Source: Hymenoscyphus infarciens (taxonomy: Eukaryota; Ascomycota; Leotiomycetes; Helotiales; Helotiaceae). Taken from it: a stretch of DNA of 64,000 nt. The stretch spans positions 186,001 to 250,000 of the forward strand of contig LLCB01000028.1 in NCBI GenBank assembly GCA_001414345.1, read 5' to 3'. Below the pieces are notes generated by a model that made no database searches, was not told the DNA's origin, and saw only the letters and a list, made by a program, of their open reading frames with translations. Below are positions 45,739 through 57,500 of this stretch, one piece after another. A program made the position numbers and the translations under genes. The stretch's first letter is position 1, and each line of letters begins with the position of its first letter.

Positions 45739-46982
45739 TGCGGTATCATTGAATTTACATATATATTGGGCTGTATTATGATTGAACGCAAAGCGTTGTT
45801 TGAGTACATTTGGAGTTTTGGAACTGGACCGGTATCTACGGATGTCCATTAAGTCTTTCTAGAGGAGTCTTATGGCTTGGGAAATGTAAGAACTTTATAA
45901 TGAAGAGTGTTCAATTTTCCATTTATGCTAATTCTTCTTGCTTGGGTCTTTTTATGAGATTTCTTTTTTATCCGTGTGATTGTACGAGATGCGAGATAGT
46001 TTGGGTATGAACAGATACAGTGGGCGCTAATAAAACTACTTAGGTATACCTTAGTTGTTTAGCTGTGTCAGCAATATCTACGGCAGGTGCCAGCTATCAA
46101 AGGGGATGAGACGAAAGTTGAAGGAGCAAGAAAAATGGCTCGAATAAGTACCTAGGTACCTAGAGCAGGTAGTATAGCAGGCAGGAACGCCCTGCGCCTT
46201 ACCTACTTACACAAGCATCGCATGAGGTGGTCGAAGCATTGTCAGGAATTGGTCGGGCGATACCACTGGGCCCGCCAAGTCTTTCTTTGGCCTAGCCGTT
46301 GGCGACAGGTGAGTTGATATGAATCAATCCTCGAGAATTAAAGGTCAAGATAAAGATACATAGTTGATGGTGTTGATGAAAATAATAGAGGACTCGGCTG
46401 TGGCTGTGGCTGTGTCTGCGGGGATGCATAAAACTGGCATTGCATCGTTTTCGTTAGCACAATTAATTGCATAAAAAGCAATCGATTCACCATCATCAAC
46501 CTTTTCCTCTCTTAATCTGAACCCTTTCAATATTTCATCACGACCGAACGAGCAGGTCCATACCCGACGGTCCCAATTGTTAGAGGCTAGTGGCCTGGCG
46601 ATATTTGGTCACGTTTACCTCCTCTGCTTCTACCCTTCGAAAGAGAGGTGGACTCAGGTCTAGATTCTAGATATTTGATTCCGCACAGCGAATCAACGAG
46701 GTAGAAGCCGGGATTTTCTTTCCAAACGAAGTTGGGCAAGTGCTTGAACGGTTGGAGAAGACTTCCACATTGAGCTGCAGAGACCTAGTGTTTGCAAGCT
46801 GCTGCAGGTACACGCGTGACGCTGTACCTATGTACGTTGCCTAGCTATCGCTAGCACTGCCTCCTTTTCCCAGGTTTCCCAGCTTCATTTTCTCACTGAA
46901 TCAGACCAGTAATCGGGCTTTTATTTGTCGTTGATTGTACCACTTTTCTGCGTTGCCTGGTTTTTGACTGTTATATCACAGC
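45739..46982. other. intergenic, no supported gene
   Basis: Only short motif-free open frames on either strand (for example 46345-46530, minus). No repeat or RNA gene recognised. Confidence 0.5.
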
Positions 46983-48282
46983 ATGCTCGAGACATCACCT
47001 TCCACCCCGCCTGGTACAGATGTCGGCACACCAAACGACGTGCTTATCATTGGGGCGGGCGTTGTTGGTCTCACGTTGGCACAAGGCTGCCGATGCATCT
47101 CCCCCAGCAAGTCAAGGTTGGGGATTGACTCTGCACTGGAGTCTGAATGCACTCGAGAGGACTATCGGACCTCGACTCTCCGCTCTTCTGCCAGAGGTAA
47201 GTCGTATCTTTGGTCGGCGGGCAGTTTTCACACTCACAAATTCGTGTCGACCAACGTCGATTCTAGTGTCAAAGAAGGCGAAGGCGGCTTTTTACTGATG
47301 AACGGGCTCAATTGCGAGCCTCGATATCACGTCTATCCACCAAGCCGCTTCCTCCGAGCCGGTCGCCGGAAACTGAGGCAGGTGTTGTCGTCGGGTCTGC
47401 CAATCCAATTCAACAAACAGCTAGAGTCGTATGAAACGTCGAATACCGGCTGCGTCACCGCGAAATTTTCTGATGGTACCACATCCCAAGGACGTCTCTT
47501 GGTCGGCGCCGACGGCAACAATAGTGCTGTTCGTTCATGCTTGACGGACCAGAAGCTGGAACCTCTGCCAGTAAATCTTATTGGCGCTGTTCGAAATTTC
47601 ACTTCTGAACAGTTTGCCCCAGTCCGAGCTTTGAATCCGCTGCTCTTCTTCGCCGTGAATCCCAAAACGCAAGTCTTTTTCTTCTACTCTACGCAGGTAA
47701 GACTTCATTTTTCCGCTAGGCATCTTGCATCTTACCCAAAGTTGGGAAGTTCTGCAAGAAGAAGATGGTACAACAACATACGATGCTCTCGTGGGGCTAA
47801 GCTGGCTGGTCCAAGACCCAAACAAGGATGCTATCCCACCAAAGGGTGAATTGGTAGCAGAGATGAAGAGACGAGTCGTTGGCTTTGCCGAGCCCCTATT
47901 GAGCATGGTCATAGATATCCCAGATGAAAATTCAACTGCAACGGGCCTACGAATGAGAGACTTTCCATGTGTTTCGTGGAACAACTCAAATGGGCTTCTC
48001 ACCTTGGTTGGCGATGCCGCGCATACCATGACGATGTATAGGGGAGAAGGCGCCAATCATGGTCTCCTTGATGCCGCGCTCCTCGTCGATCAGCTGAAGA
48101 AAATACAAGCGGGGGAGGTGAGTCAAGAGGAAGGCCTCAAAGCATACGAGACGGAGATGTGGGAACGAACCCGGACTGCAGTTCTTCGCAGCCGGCAGGC
48201 AGCTCTTGATGCTCATGATTGGGACAAGATCAACGATTCCTCACCTCTGGTCGGGGCAAGAATCCCTCCGGCTACAGCATAA
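46983..48282 (+). pseudogene. FAD monooxygenase (salicylate-hydroxylase-like), apparently damaged
   Basis: Starts MLETSPSTPPG with the Rossmann motif DVLIIGAGVVGLTLAQ. Homologous proteins then have about 18 residues including the acidic residue that binds the FAD ribose; here these are missing, and the next conserved block QGWGLTLHWSLNALE is in a different frame. Later blocks are FLLMNGLNCEPRYHVYPPSRFLR, GRLLVGADGNNSAVRS (GD-like motif), then, after an intron near 47697-47745, LVQDPN and LTLVGDAAHTMTMYRGEGANHGLLDA (second FAD motif). The junctions after LSALLPE and after FFFYSTQ also do not keep frame with obvious splice sites. A small deletion plus frameshifts is the simplest reading; sequence error or unusual splicing is possible. 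Full length would be about 420 residues. Confidence 0.65.
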
Positions 48283-49589
48283 TGTCAGAAGATTTCAAGA
48301 TTTTCTTTGCATTTTCTGTTTTTAACCGAGTCCTCTTCGTCTCGTTGTGCATTATCTTCTGCCTCCCCGATTTGCCAATTCATCATTCTGCAATATGCTA
48401 TGGCTCTCTCTCTCATGTATTCAGCGTTTCAGGCCAGCATAATCGGTTCAGCTATTGGTTTCTTTAGCAGCATAAAGTTGCACAAGATGCAAGCGCTCTA
48501 TGTTGCATCGTGTCCGAAATACAGAGGGGGATTTACTCTACGGAAAACTTCATCGAATGAACTTCTTATTCCGTGTCCTTTCCATTTTCTGCATTGCTAC
48601 CTTGCGCTGGGTTATCTCTCTTTTGTCCAGCCTCATATCGTCATACTGAACGGGAATTCCAGGAGGAAGGTCGCATTTTTCTAAGCCCTCTTGATTCATT
48701 GCCTATGTCATTATGCCCATTTCAGGGAAGCTCTAGCCTAGTTCGAGGAAATCCATGCTGGCCATAGAAAATGAATTGAGTGCTAGAACGCCAGGAAAGA
48801 ACGTTATCTTGCTTATTAGTTCAGAACTCTCGGTATCTCAGCCAAGTTGTACAACATGGAAGATATAACGTCTCAACACCTGCATTTTCCTGGATACTGG
48901 ATTGGGTAGCAATACGGATTCCATCCTCTGCCGGATTTTTCTCTTGAGACAAAAGATTCCTGTCTCGATATCAGCGTTGCTTTCTCTGTACAGCATAGCC
49001 GTCTGCCTGTAATCATGTTGCGACTCTCCCCATAGCGCAAAAAATCGGTCTGTGCGCAGCGCCCATCGCGAGAACTTGTCGCCCATACAACAAAACCTCC
49101 AGCATACACCACACTATGCAGGTAGACAGGTAGACAGGTAGACAGGTAGACATCGCATCTCTTTCGTGATTGGTGCCCGTGTGCCTGTATCACTTGTTTG
49201 ACCCTTTTCCCTTTTGACAGCCTCACAGGTGTTGCTATCAAAAACGGCTGGGGCCCCGCATGAAACTGGAGCAGCATGCACAAGAATCGGAGGGTCTTCA
49301 TTGGTCGATTCCTACCACAAAATACATTTTGCTTTTTGAGGACGTCTTTCTGTAATATTCCATCTCAATGCCTCTCGTAGATATACTCCTAGATATACTC
49401 GTATAAGGCCCCATTGTCCCAGGCAGACCAACCACACTACTTCTTCCACTCTCAATTTCAGTTTCCGCTCGCTCGGTCGCTGGCGTGTTTTACCTTCGCT
49501 TCCCGGGGGGTCCAACTGCTCCAGCCCTTCAACATCCAACCTTCTCTTCCACCGAATGCCCAATTGCCAGAGGCACCACTCTCTTCACC
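48283..49589. other. intergenic with a GGTAGACA microsatellite
   Basis: No supported gene. Four perfect GGTAGACA units lie at 49121-49152. 49400-49580 is the pyrimidine-rich promoter and leader of the CCCH gene. Confidence 0.55.
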
Positions 49590-52279
49590 ATGTCCACCAT
49601 GGTATTGTCTGCGAAAGCAGCTCTGGTTCTTGATCGAGTAAAATCGGTACGTACCAATGGCAGCCCCAAGTCCCCCCTTCCCGCAATGGCAGTCCGGAAC
49701 AGTCAACAGCTTACTGACCTGTCTCCTTCTAGGGTCTATCCATGTTGTACATGGCAGACTATTTCACGGAAGACGAATGGATGATGATTGATGTGTGCAT
49801 CCACAAGGGCGAATACGTTTTCACGAACGGCCCCCCGAAGCATATTTTGGATATGGATATGAGCGACGACGGGCAGAGCTCAGAGGCTGCAATGGGCCTG
49901 CACTCACAGCAGATTGGTCATTCGCAGTCTGCTGAGAGACAAGAGAAAGAGGAGGAGATTGCGCCTGTTGATTCTGCCGGGGATACGACTGATGCTGTCG
50001 ATTCGGGCCCGGATTCAACACTGGACCTCTCATCTCCCCCTTCTTCGACCGAGGAGCCACCAGAGGTTCTTACCAGCAATGTCATCACTTCCTGGGTTGA
50101 TGAGGACACGATCCAGGAGGAGGGAAACTCGTTCGATCTTTCCCCGGAAATGTCACAACCCCCCTTAGCCACCAAGCCGGTCGAAGCACCTTCTACGGTA
50201 CACACACTGGAGGACGCAACTCCAGAAACTGGAGAATACTTGTCTTCAAACACACCCGAAGACAATCACAGAATCAACCAGTGGGCAAGCGAAACGGAGT
50301 CTGCATCTCGGGATTGCAGCCAACCCTTCCTAGCCGATCCTGTGGAAAGACTGGTTGATGAGTTCACACGGAAGGCTGGAAAGCCCCCCAAAAGTGCCAA
50401 CGATGTGTACCAACCCAATAATGCCCAATTCCGACCCCTTACTGCTCGTCCGGCTTCACGAACGACTTCCACGAGGTGTCGTCAAAGCACAAAGGTTGCT
50501 AAATCGCTTGCCTCCGTGGGGGGATATATGCAACCAAGGAAAGAGAAATCCATGACCAACTTCAAACCAGGGGTGGTCTTGATCGCGGAAGTTGACGTGC
50601 CAAATCCATCAGTCGTAGGCCTGGTTGTGAAAACTGGTGACTCGATCAAAGTGGTAAAGCACGTCTCTGGCATTGTTCACTTCGGCGACAACTTAACCTC
50701 GGGGAAATCTGGTCAATTTTCAGAGAAGATATTTTCCAGACCAACAGCTCCTCATCAGCAAATTGCCGCTCCTGCTGTTCGCGAAACTCCAGCATCTGAG
50801 CCGGAAACGGCTTCTGTTGTTGATTTAGACCAGTTTGAGAGACACAATGCTGCGCAATGGGATGAAGTTCCGGCTCCGAAAAGAGCTCAAGCACAACCCG
50901 CGCCAGCTGTGAAGTCAAACTTTGGTGGGTTGGCAAAATCCAAATACGCTGTCTTGGAGGATGAGCTGCCTGCCTCGAGTTCTTGTAGTGAGCAAGAGCC
51001 CAAACAGGGAAGACCCAGGGAGGTGGCGGGAAACGAGCACGCCAAAGTAAGCCACCCTCCATTTTCCCCGACTCTAAAAATCTCCCCCACTAACCTCGCC
51101 TCTTTGCCCTTCAAACAGTTTGATCCCCAACAACAACAACAGCAGCAGCAGCAGCAACAACAATTAAATGCCCAAATGCGACCTCCAACCGGTGCTCGCC
51201 AGCCGAAGTCTGGCTGGAAGGAACCATTGAAGCCAGTTGAACGCCATAGGGAAACTTGCCCGTATGTACTCTCTTTTTCTCCCCTCCCTTTATTTACCCA
51301 TCTCTCGCCCGATTCATTTCGTTGACTTCTTCTTCTCAATTTATAGGATGTGGGGAATTCCCAATTCAACTTGTCGTTACAAACCAGAAGAATGTCGTGA
51401 TCTGTAGGTAATGGGGACACCGTTCTCCCACTTCCTTACTTAAATGACTTTTAAATCATTCCTGAACCCCAGCATTTATCCTGTTCCGAATCCCGAGACA
51501 TTACTTGATGGGCAAATACTGACTCCCCGCCTTCTAGCCACATCTTCGTCCCTCTCGCTCCCGGCCAAGAACCAAGCAATATCCGCAATGGAAAGCCCAC
51601 CTGGGGTGCGTATGTTGATTACGAGCCCGCTGAAAACACTTCTCCCTTCATGATAGGAGAGCCTTCGTCCGCCACCAATAACGAGCACGATTCCCAAGTT
51701 TCCGAATTCGAGGATCGACGTCTTCAATCTCCCCTGATGTCGCCTTCTGCCCCAAGTAACAGTAGCTTTGGGAAGCGTGGCTCGAAATCACCATTTACCT
51801 GTTTTTACTGGGCGGAGGGGGGGTGCAAGAAGAGTGATGAGATATGCAAATACCAGCATGCATGGACACCGGCAGGCGTGGTTCACAGACCGGGAAAGCC
51901 CAAGGCTCAGGAGCGGAATCGGTGGGACCACCCCGCGCATCCTGCGAGGAGGCCGGAGAATCAGACGTTCCGCCCTGCTCAAGGGGGTTATGAGTGGTTG
52001 GAGGAAGAGAGGCAGAGACTGAAGGGAGAACATCCCGGCTCTGATGGCGAGACTGTGAAGCCTCCATCCGAAGGACAATTGGTGAAGGAGGACGGCAACA
52101 AACCAGCTGCACGGGATCGTTCTGGTCCTGTGGAGCCCGAGCCTGTTCAATCCGGGAGGCTGGCTTGGGATAAACCCTCTGGCTCGACTGTTGAGACCCG
52201 ACTCGCAGCTAGAGCTTCTGATGCAGATGGATGGGTCACCACCAGTCAACGGGATTTGAAGCAGGAAATTGGTTGGTAG
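49590..52279 (+). CDS. tandem CCCH zinc-finger protein with polyQ
   Basis: Five exons: 49590-49646, 49733-51046, 51119-51261, 51347-51403 and 51538-52279; 2,313 nt, 770 residues. The N-terminus has a short conserved block (MLYMADYFTEDEWMMIDVCIHKGEYVFTNG). A long acidic, Ser/Thr-rich linker follows, then a compact domain (NFKPGVVLIAEVDVP...GLVVKTGDSIKVVKHVSGIVHFG) that I do not recognise. A Q-tract of 13-14 residues is at 51128-51163. Two CCCH fingers come next: C-x9-C-x6-C-x3-H, assembled across the exon 3/4/5 joins (CPMWGIPNSTC, CRDLH), and CFYWAEGGCKKSDEICKYQH (C-x7-C-x6-C-x3-H). The tail is Pro/Arg/Glu-rich. CCCH pairs usually bind RNA; a role in mRNA control is inference. Confidence 0.85.
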
Positions 52280-53603
52280 TGTGGACTCACTAACACTTCT
52301 CGTGCGAGTTGTGGGTGAGTGGAGTTGTTGAGAATGAGAAACGCAGCCTCCTTCTTAGCTGCCCGAAATCTTCAGAAAATACAGACGACCGAACACCTCG
52401 AAATGATTGAACGACTATTTACTCGAAGTACGGATATCCCTTCACGCATTTCCGGAAACCGGTTCCTTTTGTCGACTGCCTCGAGTTCGTTTGGTTCGTC
52501 TTGAATATAAAATCAGAATACTTATCTACACAATATTTGTGGGTTTTCTTTTTGAAAAGAAACACAAAATTGGGGTGCTCATGTTTGTTTTGCGTTGTCG
52601 GGAGAATGCAAAAATACAAAATCAGAATACTTATTCTTTCCCCTTCTTTCTCTCCTCGGGATTGAGGGAAAAGATGAGTTGTTATGGATGTTGAGCGCTA
52701 CAGCTCAACAGTTGTATCGCTCGTGAAAGGCAACAATTCGATGCTCCGAAGCATTGCCGGCCTACTTCGCTCCGCTCTATATTCTTGGAATTGCCCGATG
52801 GTAGAAAAACATATGGTGGAATGTTTGCTTTTGTTTCGGAATGATGATGTTTCCAAAAACAGAAAGACAGTTGGAAGAAAAATTGAAAACAGGAAGAAAA
52901 ACTACAGTGAGATGTTTAAATTTGTTTTGGGATTGGGGATCTTGGGTGCATGTTTGATGGGATTAGCCTTTTGCTCTTTTTTGGCTTGATGGGTTGTCTT
53001 AGATATCAGGAGCAAGAAACAAAGGGAAAAAGAATGAGAATAAGATTTACACTTGAGAAGAATGGCTTCTTGAGAATGGAAGAAAGAGCGGTGATGTGCT
53101 GAGGTTTGAGGAGGTGCCGAAGGGCTTGTTGGCGGATGATGAAGGGCGGTTGGGATCCTCTTATGGATCCCGATACGATTCGGACGACGAGCTCCCCATC
53201 TCCATCGACTGTCCCGTGATCACGACGAGCGTCGATACCTCCCCCGATTCCCCTCCCCTGCTTGAGCGAGTTCGACAACCTATCCATCTTCGATAGATCC
53301 CCTCCCTCTGCTGTGATCACGACGAGCGTCGCTACCTCCCCCTCCTCCCTCCTCACCCTGCTCACCCTGCTCACTTCTCCTTCCCCCTCAACTTGACTTA
53401 GCTATAACCCCAGTGGCCAAAGAATTTCCCATCTTCTACCAATCATTCCACGGGCAGCGTCCAGGAAGTAGGCAGAAGATAACACTGAGGGTATCAGTCA
53501 GTGGCTCACTAGTTGAACGAAAGGGTAATCGAGGAGCCCTGGAACTCTGAACACACCACCACAAGACACAACGGGTCCCCCAATACAACCACAAACATTA
53601 CCC
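52280..53603. other. intergenic, no supported gene
   Basis: A 101-codon open frame at 52684-52989 ends in a hydrophobic segment but has no motif. Overlapping frames near 53006-53374 encode translated repeats. A direct repeat pair is listed separately. Confidence 0.45.
53216..53342. repeat. 30 bp direct repeat, 97 bp apart
   Basis: GTGATCACGACGAGCGTCGATACCTCCCCC-type sequence at 53216-53245 and 53313-53342 with a single difference (A/C). It begins with the palindrome GTGATCAC. Origin unknown; a local duplication or an element footprint. Confidence 0.7.
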
Positions 53604-55079
53604 ATGGCGCCTCGAACGGTACTTCATAGGCAGCAGGTCAAAATCCTGCTCAACACAACCAGTCAAGAAATAAATCTTGGAGGGAAACCAGCATCAACGG
53701 CAGCGTATGTGAATAGCCCAGTGACGTTAGAGAGAGAGCTTGATTCGGCCAGGCATGGAATTTTCAACAACCCACATCAAATAACAACGTCTGATCAAAG
53801 AACTAGCATCAAAATGATTCCAACAACCAACAAATTGGGGTGCGCGAGCTTCAAACCTTGGTCACTTTGGAAGCACACCCGATTACTAGGCAGCTGGGAA
53901 CTGTTATTCGGAAAGATGTATCACCGATGAGGGCGGCCCATCAACCCACGGTGGATGTACTCCGAAATTCGCGAATAACAAAATTGTGCAAGAACACATT
54001 ATGGCTCATGCTGCTCATTATCAGGATATTGTGGCTTCATGGGCACTTATTGTTTAGGTTACCTGGGAGAAAACCACAATCTCAATCTCCTCCCTAGGTC
54101 AAGACGCGATCCTCAATACCGACAAATCCCTCGACATCGATATACCCGTTGACTATATTCCCGGTGTGCAGGCTTCAAGCCACCAGAACGACGAGAGGGC
54201 TATGATAGTGTATCACGAACTTTGGCGAATGGGATCTGGAAAAGAATGGCTTCTGCTTCATTAAAGCCAAGACAAGATTGAACGCCGAGGAGGCGTTGAC
54301 GAGAAACCCAGATGTAGAGCAGAAATCTTGGTAGGCTTTGCAACATGAAAAATTCCCGGAATATTCGCGAATTGAGTGTTATGACTTCACAGTGTGTTGT
54401 TTACAGGCCCTTCTTCGCCATGTTTCTTCTTTCTAAGGATGGACATTTCACTCTATACGAATATAGAAGAAAGCAGCCTATCTAAGGACTTTCCGAACAA
54501 AATGGGAGGCCCGTGAGAAGGAACCCTCCGCGTACGCTATTCAAGATGGGATTGATAACATCGTTTCACCAATCGCCGAACCTTGTCTTGCTGGACGGAT
54601 GGAACGATTGACTCTTATTAGTCACAGTATCAATTAACGCGTTATTAATGCTATCGACATTTTCTGGGGCGACATTCCAAGAAATTGATCTCACGCTAGC
54701 TGAGAAACCATCAAGAGGTCGTGATAGACCGGCAAAAACCGTTTACAGCAATACTTCAAGAGCACGGAATTAATACATAGGCCTACAACAATGATGGGAG
54801 CTATGCTGCTCTAACTCTAGAGCTGTTTAAGCTACTTGTTGCTAGCCAGAAAGGCTATTCCAATTGAGACAGGATGGTCTGTTCTCTCATTCGGTCCCGA
54901 TCCTTTAAACCGCAGCCTAAGGATACCCACGTTACTCGGATCTGGGGGACGCGGAGAGGGAGAGTTGCAGTTACATATGAGGTTAAGCAGGCCAAGTTGG
55001 TAAGATCCTCGGCAGAGCTACTTCTTGAGTATGCTCAGGATATGTGGAGATATGTCAAGGCTGTTCATGTTTTTTGAGC
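53604..55079 (+). other. degenerate coding-like region, unidentified
   Basis: Protein-like pieces follow one another in changing frames with many stops: QEINLGGKPASTAAYVNSP near 53650, RELQTLVTLEAHPITRQLG near 53845, SLDIDIPVDYIPGVQASS near 54130, and VTYEVKQAKLVRSSAELLLEYAQDMWRYV near 54975. I cannot name the source. Given the retroelement relics just downstream, decayed mobile DNA is most likely. No intact gene is supported. Confidence 0.4.
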
Positions 55080-56091
55080 TATGGTTAGCTCTTAGATCAT
55101 TCTGCTAACTACGAAGCCGGTACGAAAGAGCATATTTACTCGGACATCGTCAAGCAAGCTGTCGATCGGACTCACAAATTTTGGGAGCGCTACTTGCGAT
55201 ACTCTGGGTACTTTCGCAGAGTGAGGCTAGTGACGAAGACGGGGGGTTTCTTGGTTTTGAGAAATAGCTTGTGATCCAAGAAGTGCATGAGAAGTGCGGT
55301 CATTAGTGTTATACGTTGTGGACAGAAGAGAATCTTCACATTGCACACACTCGTTTTGTTGATGGCCTGGCATAGCAACGCTGAAGTGGGAGAGTGACAA
55401 CCTTGGAATAATAGTAGACGAGAAGATGAGGATGGAGTACTGGCGCATTGATCGCATATTACCTTTTATATACCCGCCCTTGCTAGCGCAGCGATGAGAC
55501 AATGATAACTTACTTCTAGTACTAAACATGGACGTATTCTATGCAGAGACTTACACCCGACTGTTCTTCGAAAGTTTCGAGAACAACATACCTCTTTCCT
55601 TCGCTAGAAGAACAGCCGGGCGATCTTGATACTTCATCATTCACCGAAAACACCCCCAGTACACCCCCGCACGCCAAGTCTCCTCCTTTCTCGGGTGGAT
55701 GTGACGATGCGGGAATTACGAGGGGAGGAAACGGAGACGAGTCCAATTCCAATCCTCAAATCGAGAATGATAGAAGCCAACAAATACGCTATTTCCGTCT
55801 TGCCCGGGAGCTCCAAGGCCAGCATTCACAGGAGATGACGGCTACGCAAGCAAGAACGCAAAAGGCCTATGATGCGGATTTTGGTAGGGTAACTTGTGAG
55901 AGGGACGAGGCGGAGAGGAAACGGATCGCGACTGAGAAGGACGTTCGAGCTCCAGTCGAAGATATGGAATGAAGCTGCTTTGGCGACAGGGGGAGAAAGA
56001 CGAACCATCGATCGATACAGCGAGAACCTCTCGGCATGATCTTGGCCCATAACATTGCTGGCTGCTGGAAATGTGAAAGAATATTTCGATC
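55080..56091. other. intergenic with a doubtful 143-codon frame
   Basis: A plus-strand frame at 55541-55972 is hydrophilic, with a charged C-terminal part (CERDEAERKRIATEKD) that could be a coiled coil, but it has no family resemblance and lies between decayed elements. I leave it unassigned. Confidence 0.35.
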
Positions 56092-56099
56092 GCAACCCT

Positions 56100-56535
56100 G
56101 TTCGTCGAGTGCAATGAAGAGTACAACCTCCCAGCATCGAAGTTACCGGGCGAAGACCTCCCCGAACTGCGGATTAGATCACCTGGCGTAATCCAGCGAG
56201 TAAGCAGTATAGCATACCAGTTGAAATGACCTCCAAGTTGGAGTATCCAGGATGTAGTATCTGTTAGACATCTCGAGTCAGACCCATCGGACATGGCTCT
56301 TCGCAATGCACTTGCTCCTAGAGCTATCATCGTTGAGGGTGAAATGGAGTATGAGGTCGAAAGCATCGTAGCAAAATACACCAATAGGGAGGGAGAACTT
56401 GTATACCTCGTACGGTGGAAGGGCTATGAAGCCAACGAGGATGAATGGTTGACGTTGGACAAGTCGGGTCACGCAAGAGAAGAAGACGCAAATATGAGGA
56501 AGGGTTTGCAGCACCAGAGAATAATGGATCAATAG
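56100..56535 (+). mobile_element. Ty3/gypsy chromovirus relic: integrase tail and chromodomain
   Basis: One frame reads GVIQRVSSIAYQLK, a TGA, then PPSWSIQDVVSVRHLE and DPSDMALRN, the typical integrase C-terminal stretch before the chromodomain in fungal chromoviruses. YEVESIVAKYTNREGELVY, LVRWKGYEANEDEWL and TLDKSG then form a clear chromodomain (aromatic cage residues Y, W and W visible). The in-frame stop and lack of reverse transcriptase nearby show it is dead. The last 80 codons (56293-56535) are open and could be mis-annotated as a small chromodomain gene. Confidence 0.75.
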
Positions 56536-57169
56536 CAATAACTCTGGCTTAGGTCTGTGAAGTAGATGGATCTTTGACAAGGTGTTTTCGAGTTCAACAT
56601 AAGCGAGTATACTGGCGGGATTTGGCCAGGCGAGATAGTTACGAATATGGGGTTTCGCTTATGGAAGTGAACTTTCCAGGATTTCATGCTCGCCGAACCA
56701 GTACCACAACCTGGTCTATCTCACTCATAGCCATAGGTCGATTATCGTCGCGGACAAATGTTTCCGCGAGACCCTCAGACGATCTGGGAGATTATCAATG
56801 ACGAGGATACTCTCTGTGCGATAATAGTATACCTTGCAATTCCATGACACACCTAGAGAAAGGGGTCACGGAAGGAGGAGGAGGAGGATATGGACTACAA
56901 GGACCAAGATTAAAGCAATAGTACGGGTTGAGCTAATACAACTGGGACATGGTCTAGCAAATAGAGCCAATCCGTATGCTCGTTATCAGTTCTGATTTGT
57001 TTGGATTTCACTATCACCGTGGCAGACAATGCTGTGAGACAACTGTGAAGCATTGTATCCGCCGGATGATGAAGAGTTTGTTGAGGAAATGGCTATGTAG
57101 CTGAAAGAGGAATGGGAACGATCTGAGAAAAGGCTGCACCGTTGATGAGACCAAGCTTGATAGGCAAAT

Positions 57170-57500
57170 CCTTTAGATTGTGTGTTGGAAAGAGGAAGAG
57201 ATGTTACGGAACTCCTCTATCCTAGTAAATTTATGGCCTGAGGCGATGAAGTATAGTGTGTGGCTGAAGAATCAAATCCCTTGGAGAGCAGTGAAAGATG
57301 GAAAGACTCCACGGGGACACATGAAAGGATATTCTCCCCCTTTTGAAAAACAAAGAATCTGGGGAGGTAGGATGGGATGGAGGATCTGATGAGGGGGAAG
57401 ATTCAAAAGGCGAACCTGATGTAACGACAATCTAGCTGAGGCGCCCCATGGGAACATGAACGAGCATATCGAGGTGTTTTCGGACAAGATGGGGAGCCAA
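57170..57500 (+). mobile_element. Ty1/copia integrase fragment
   Basis: NLWPEAMKYSVWLKNQIPWRAV, then KDGKTP, MKGYSPPFEK and RIWGGRMGW, match the end of the copia integrase core (LWPEA...YLxNRTP...GKTPxE...HLRVFG). Stops and frame changes surround it, and a continuation resembling the following region is shifted. It is a fragment of a second, unrelated retroelement next to the gypsy relic. Confidence 0.65.

Noticed and set aside
52684..52989. 101-codon frame ending in a membrane segment
   Set aside because: A single terminal hydrophobic stretch is weak evidence and nothing else supports it.
55541..55972. 143-codon hydrophilic frame between retroelement relics
   Set aside because: Possible coiled-coil end only; more likely decayed element sequence.
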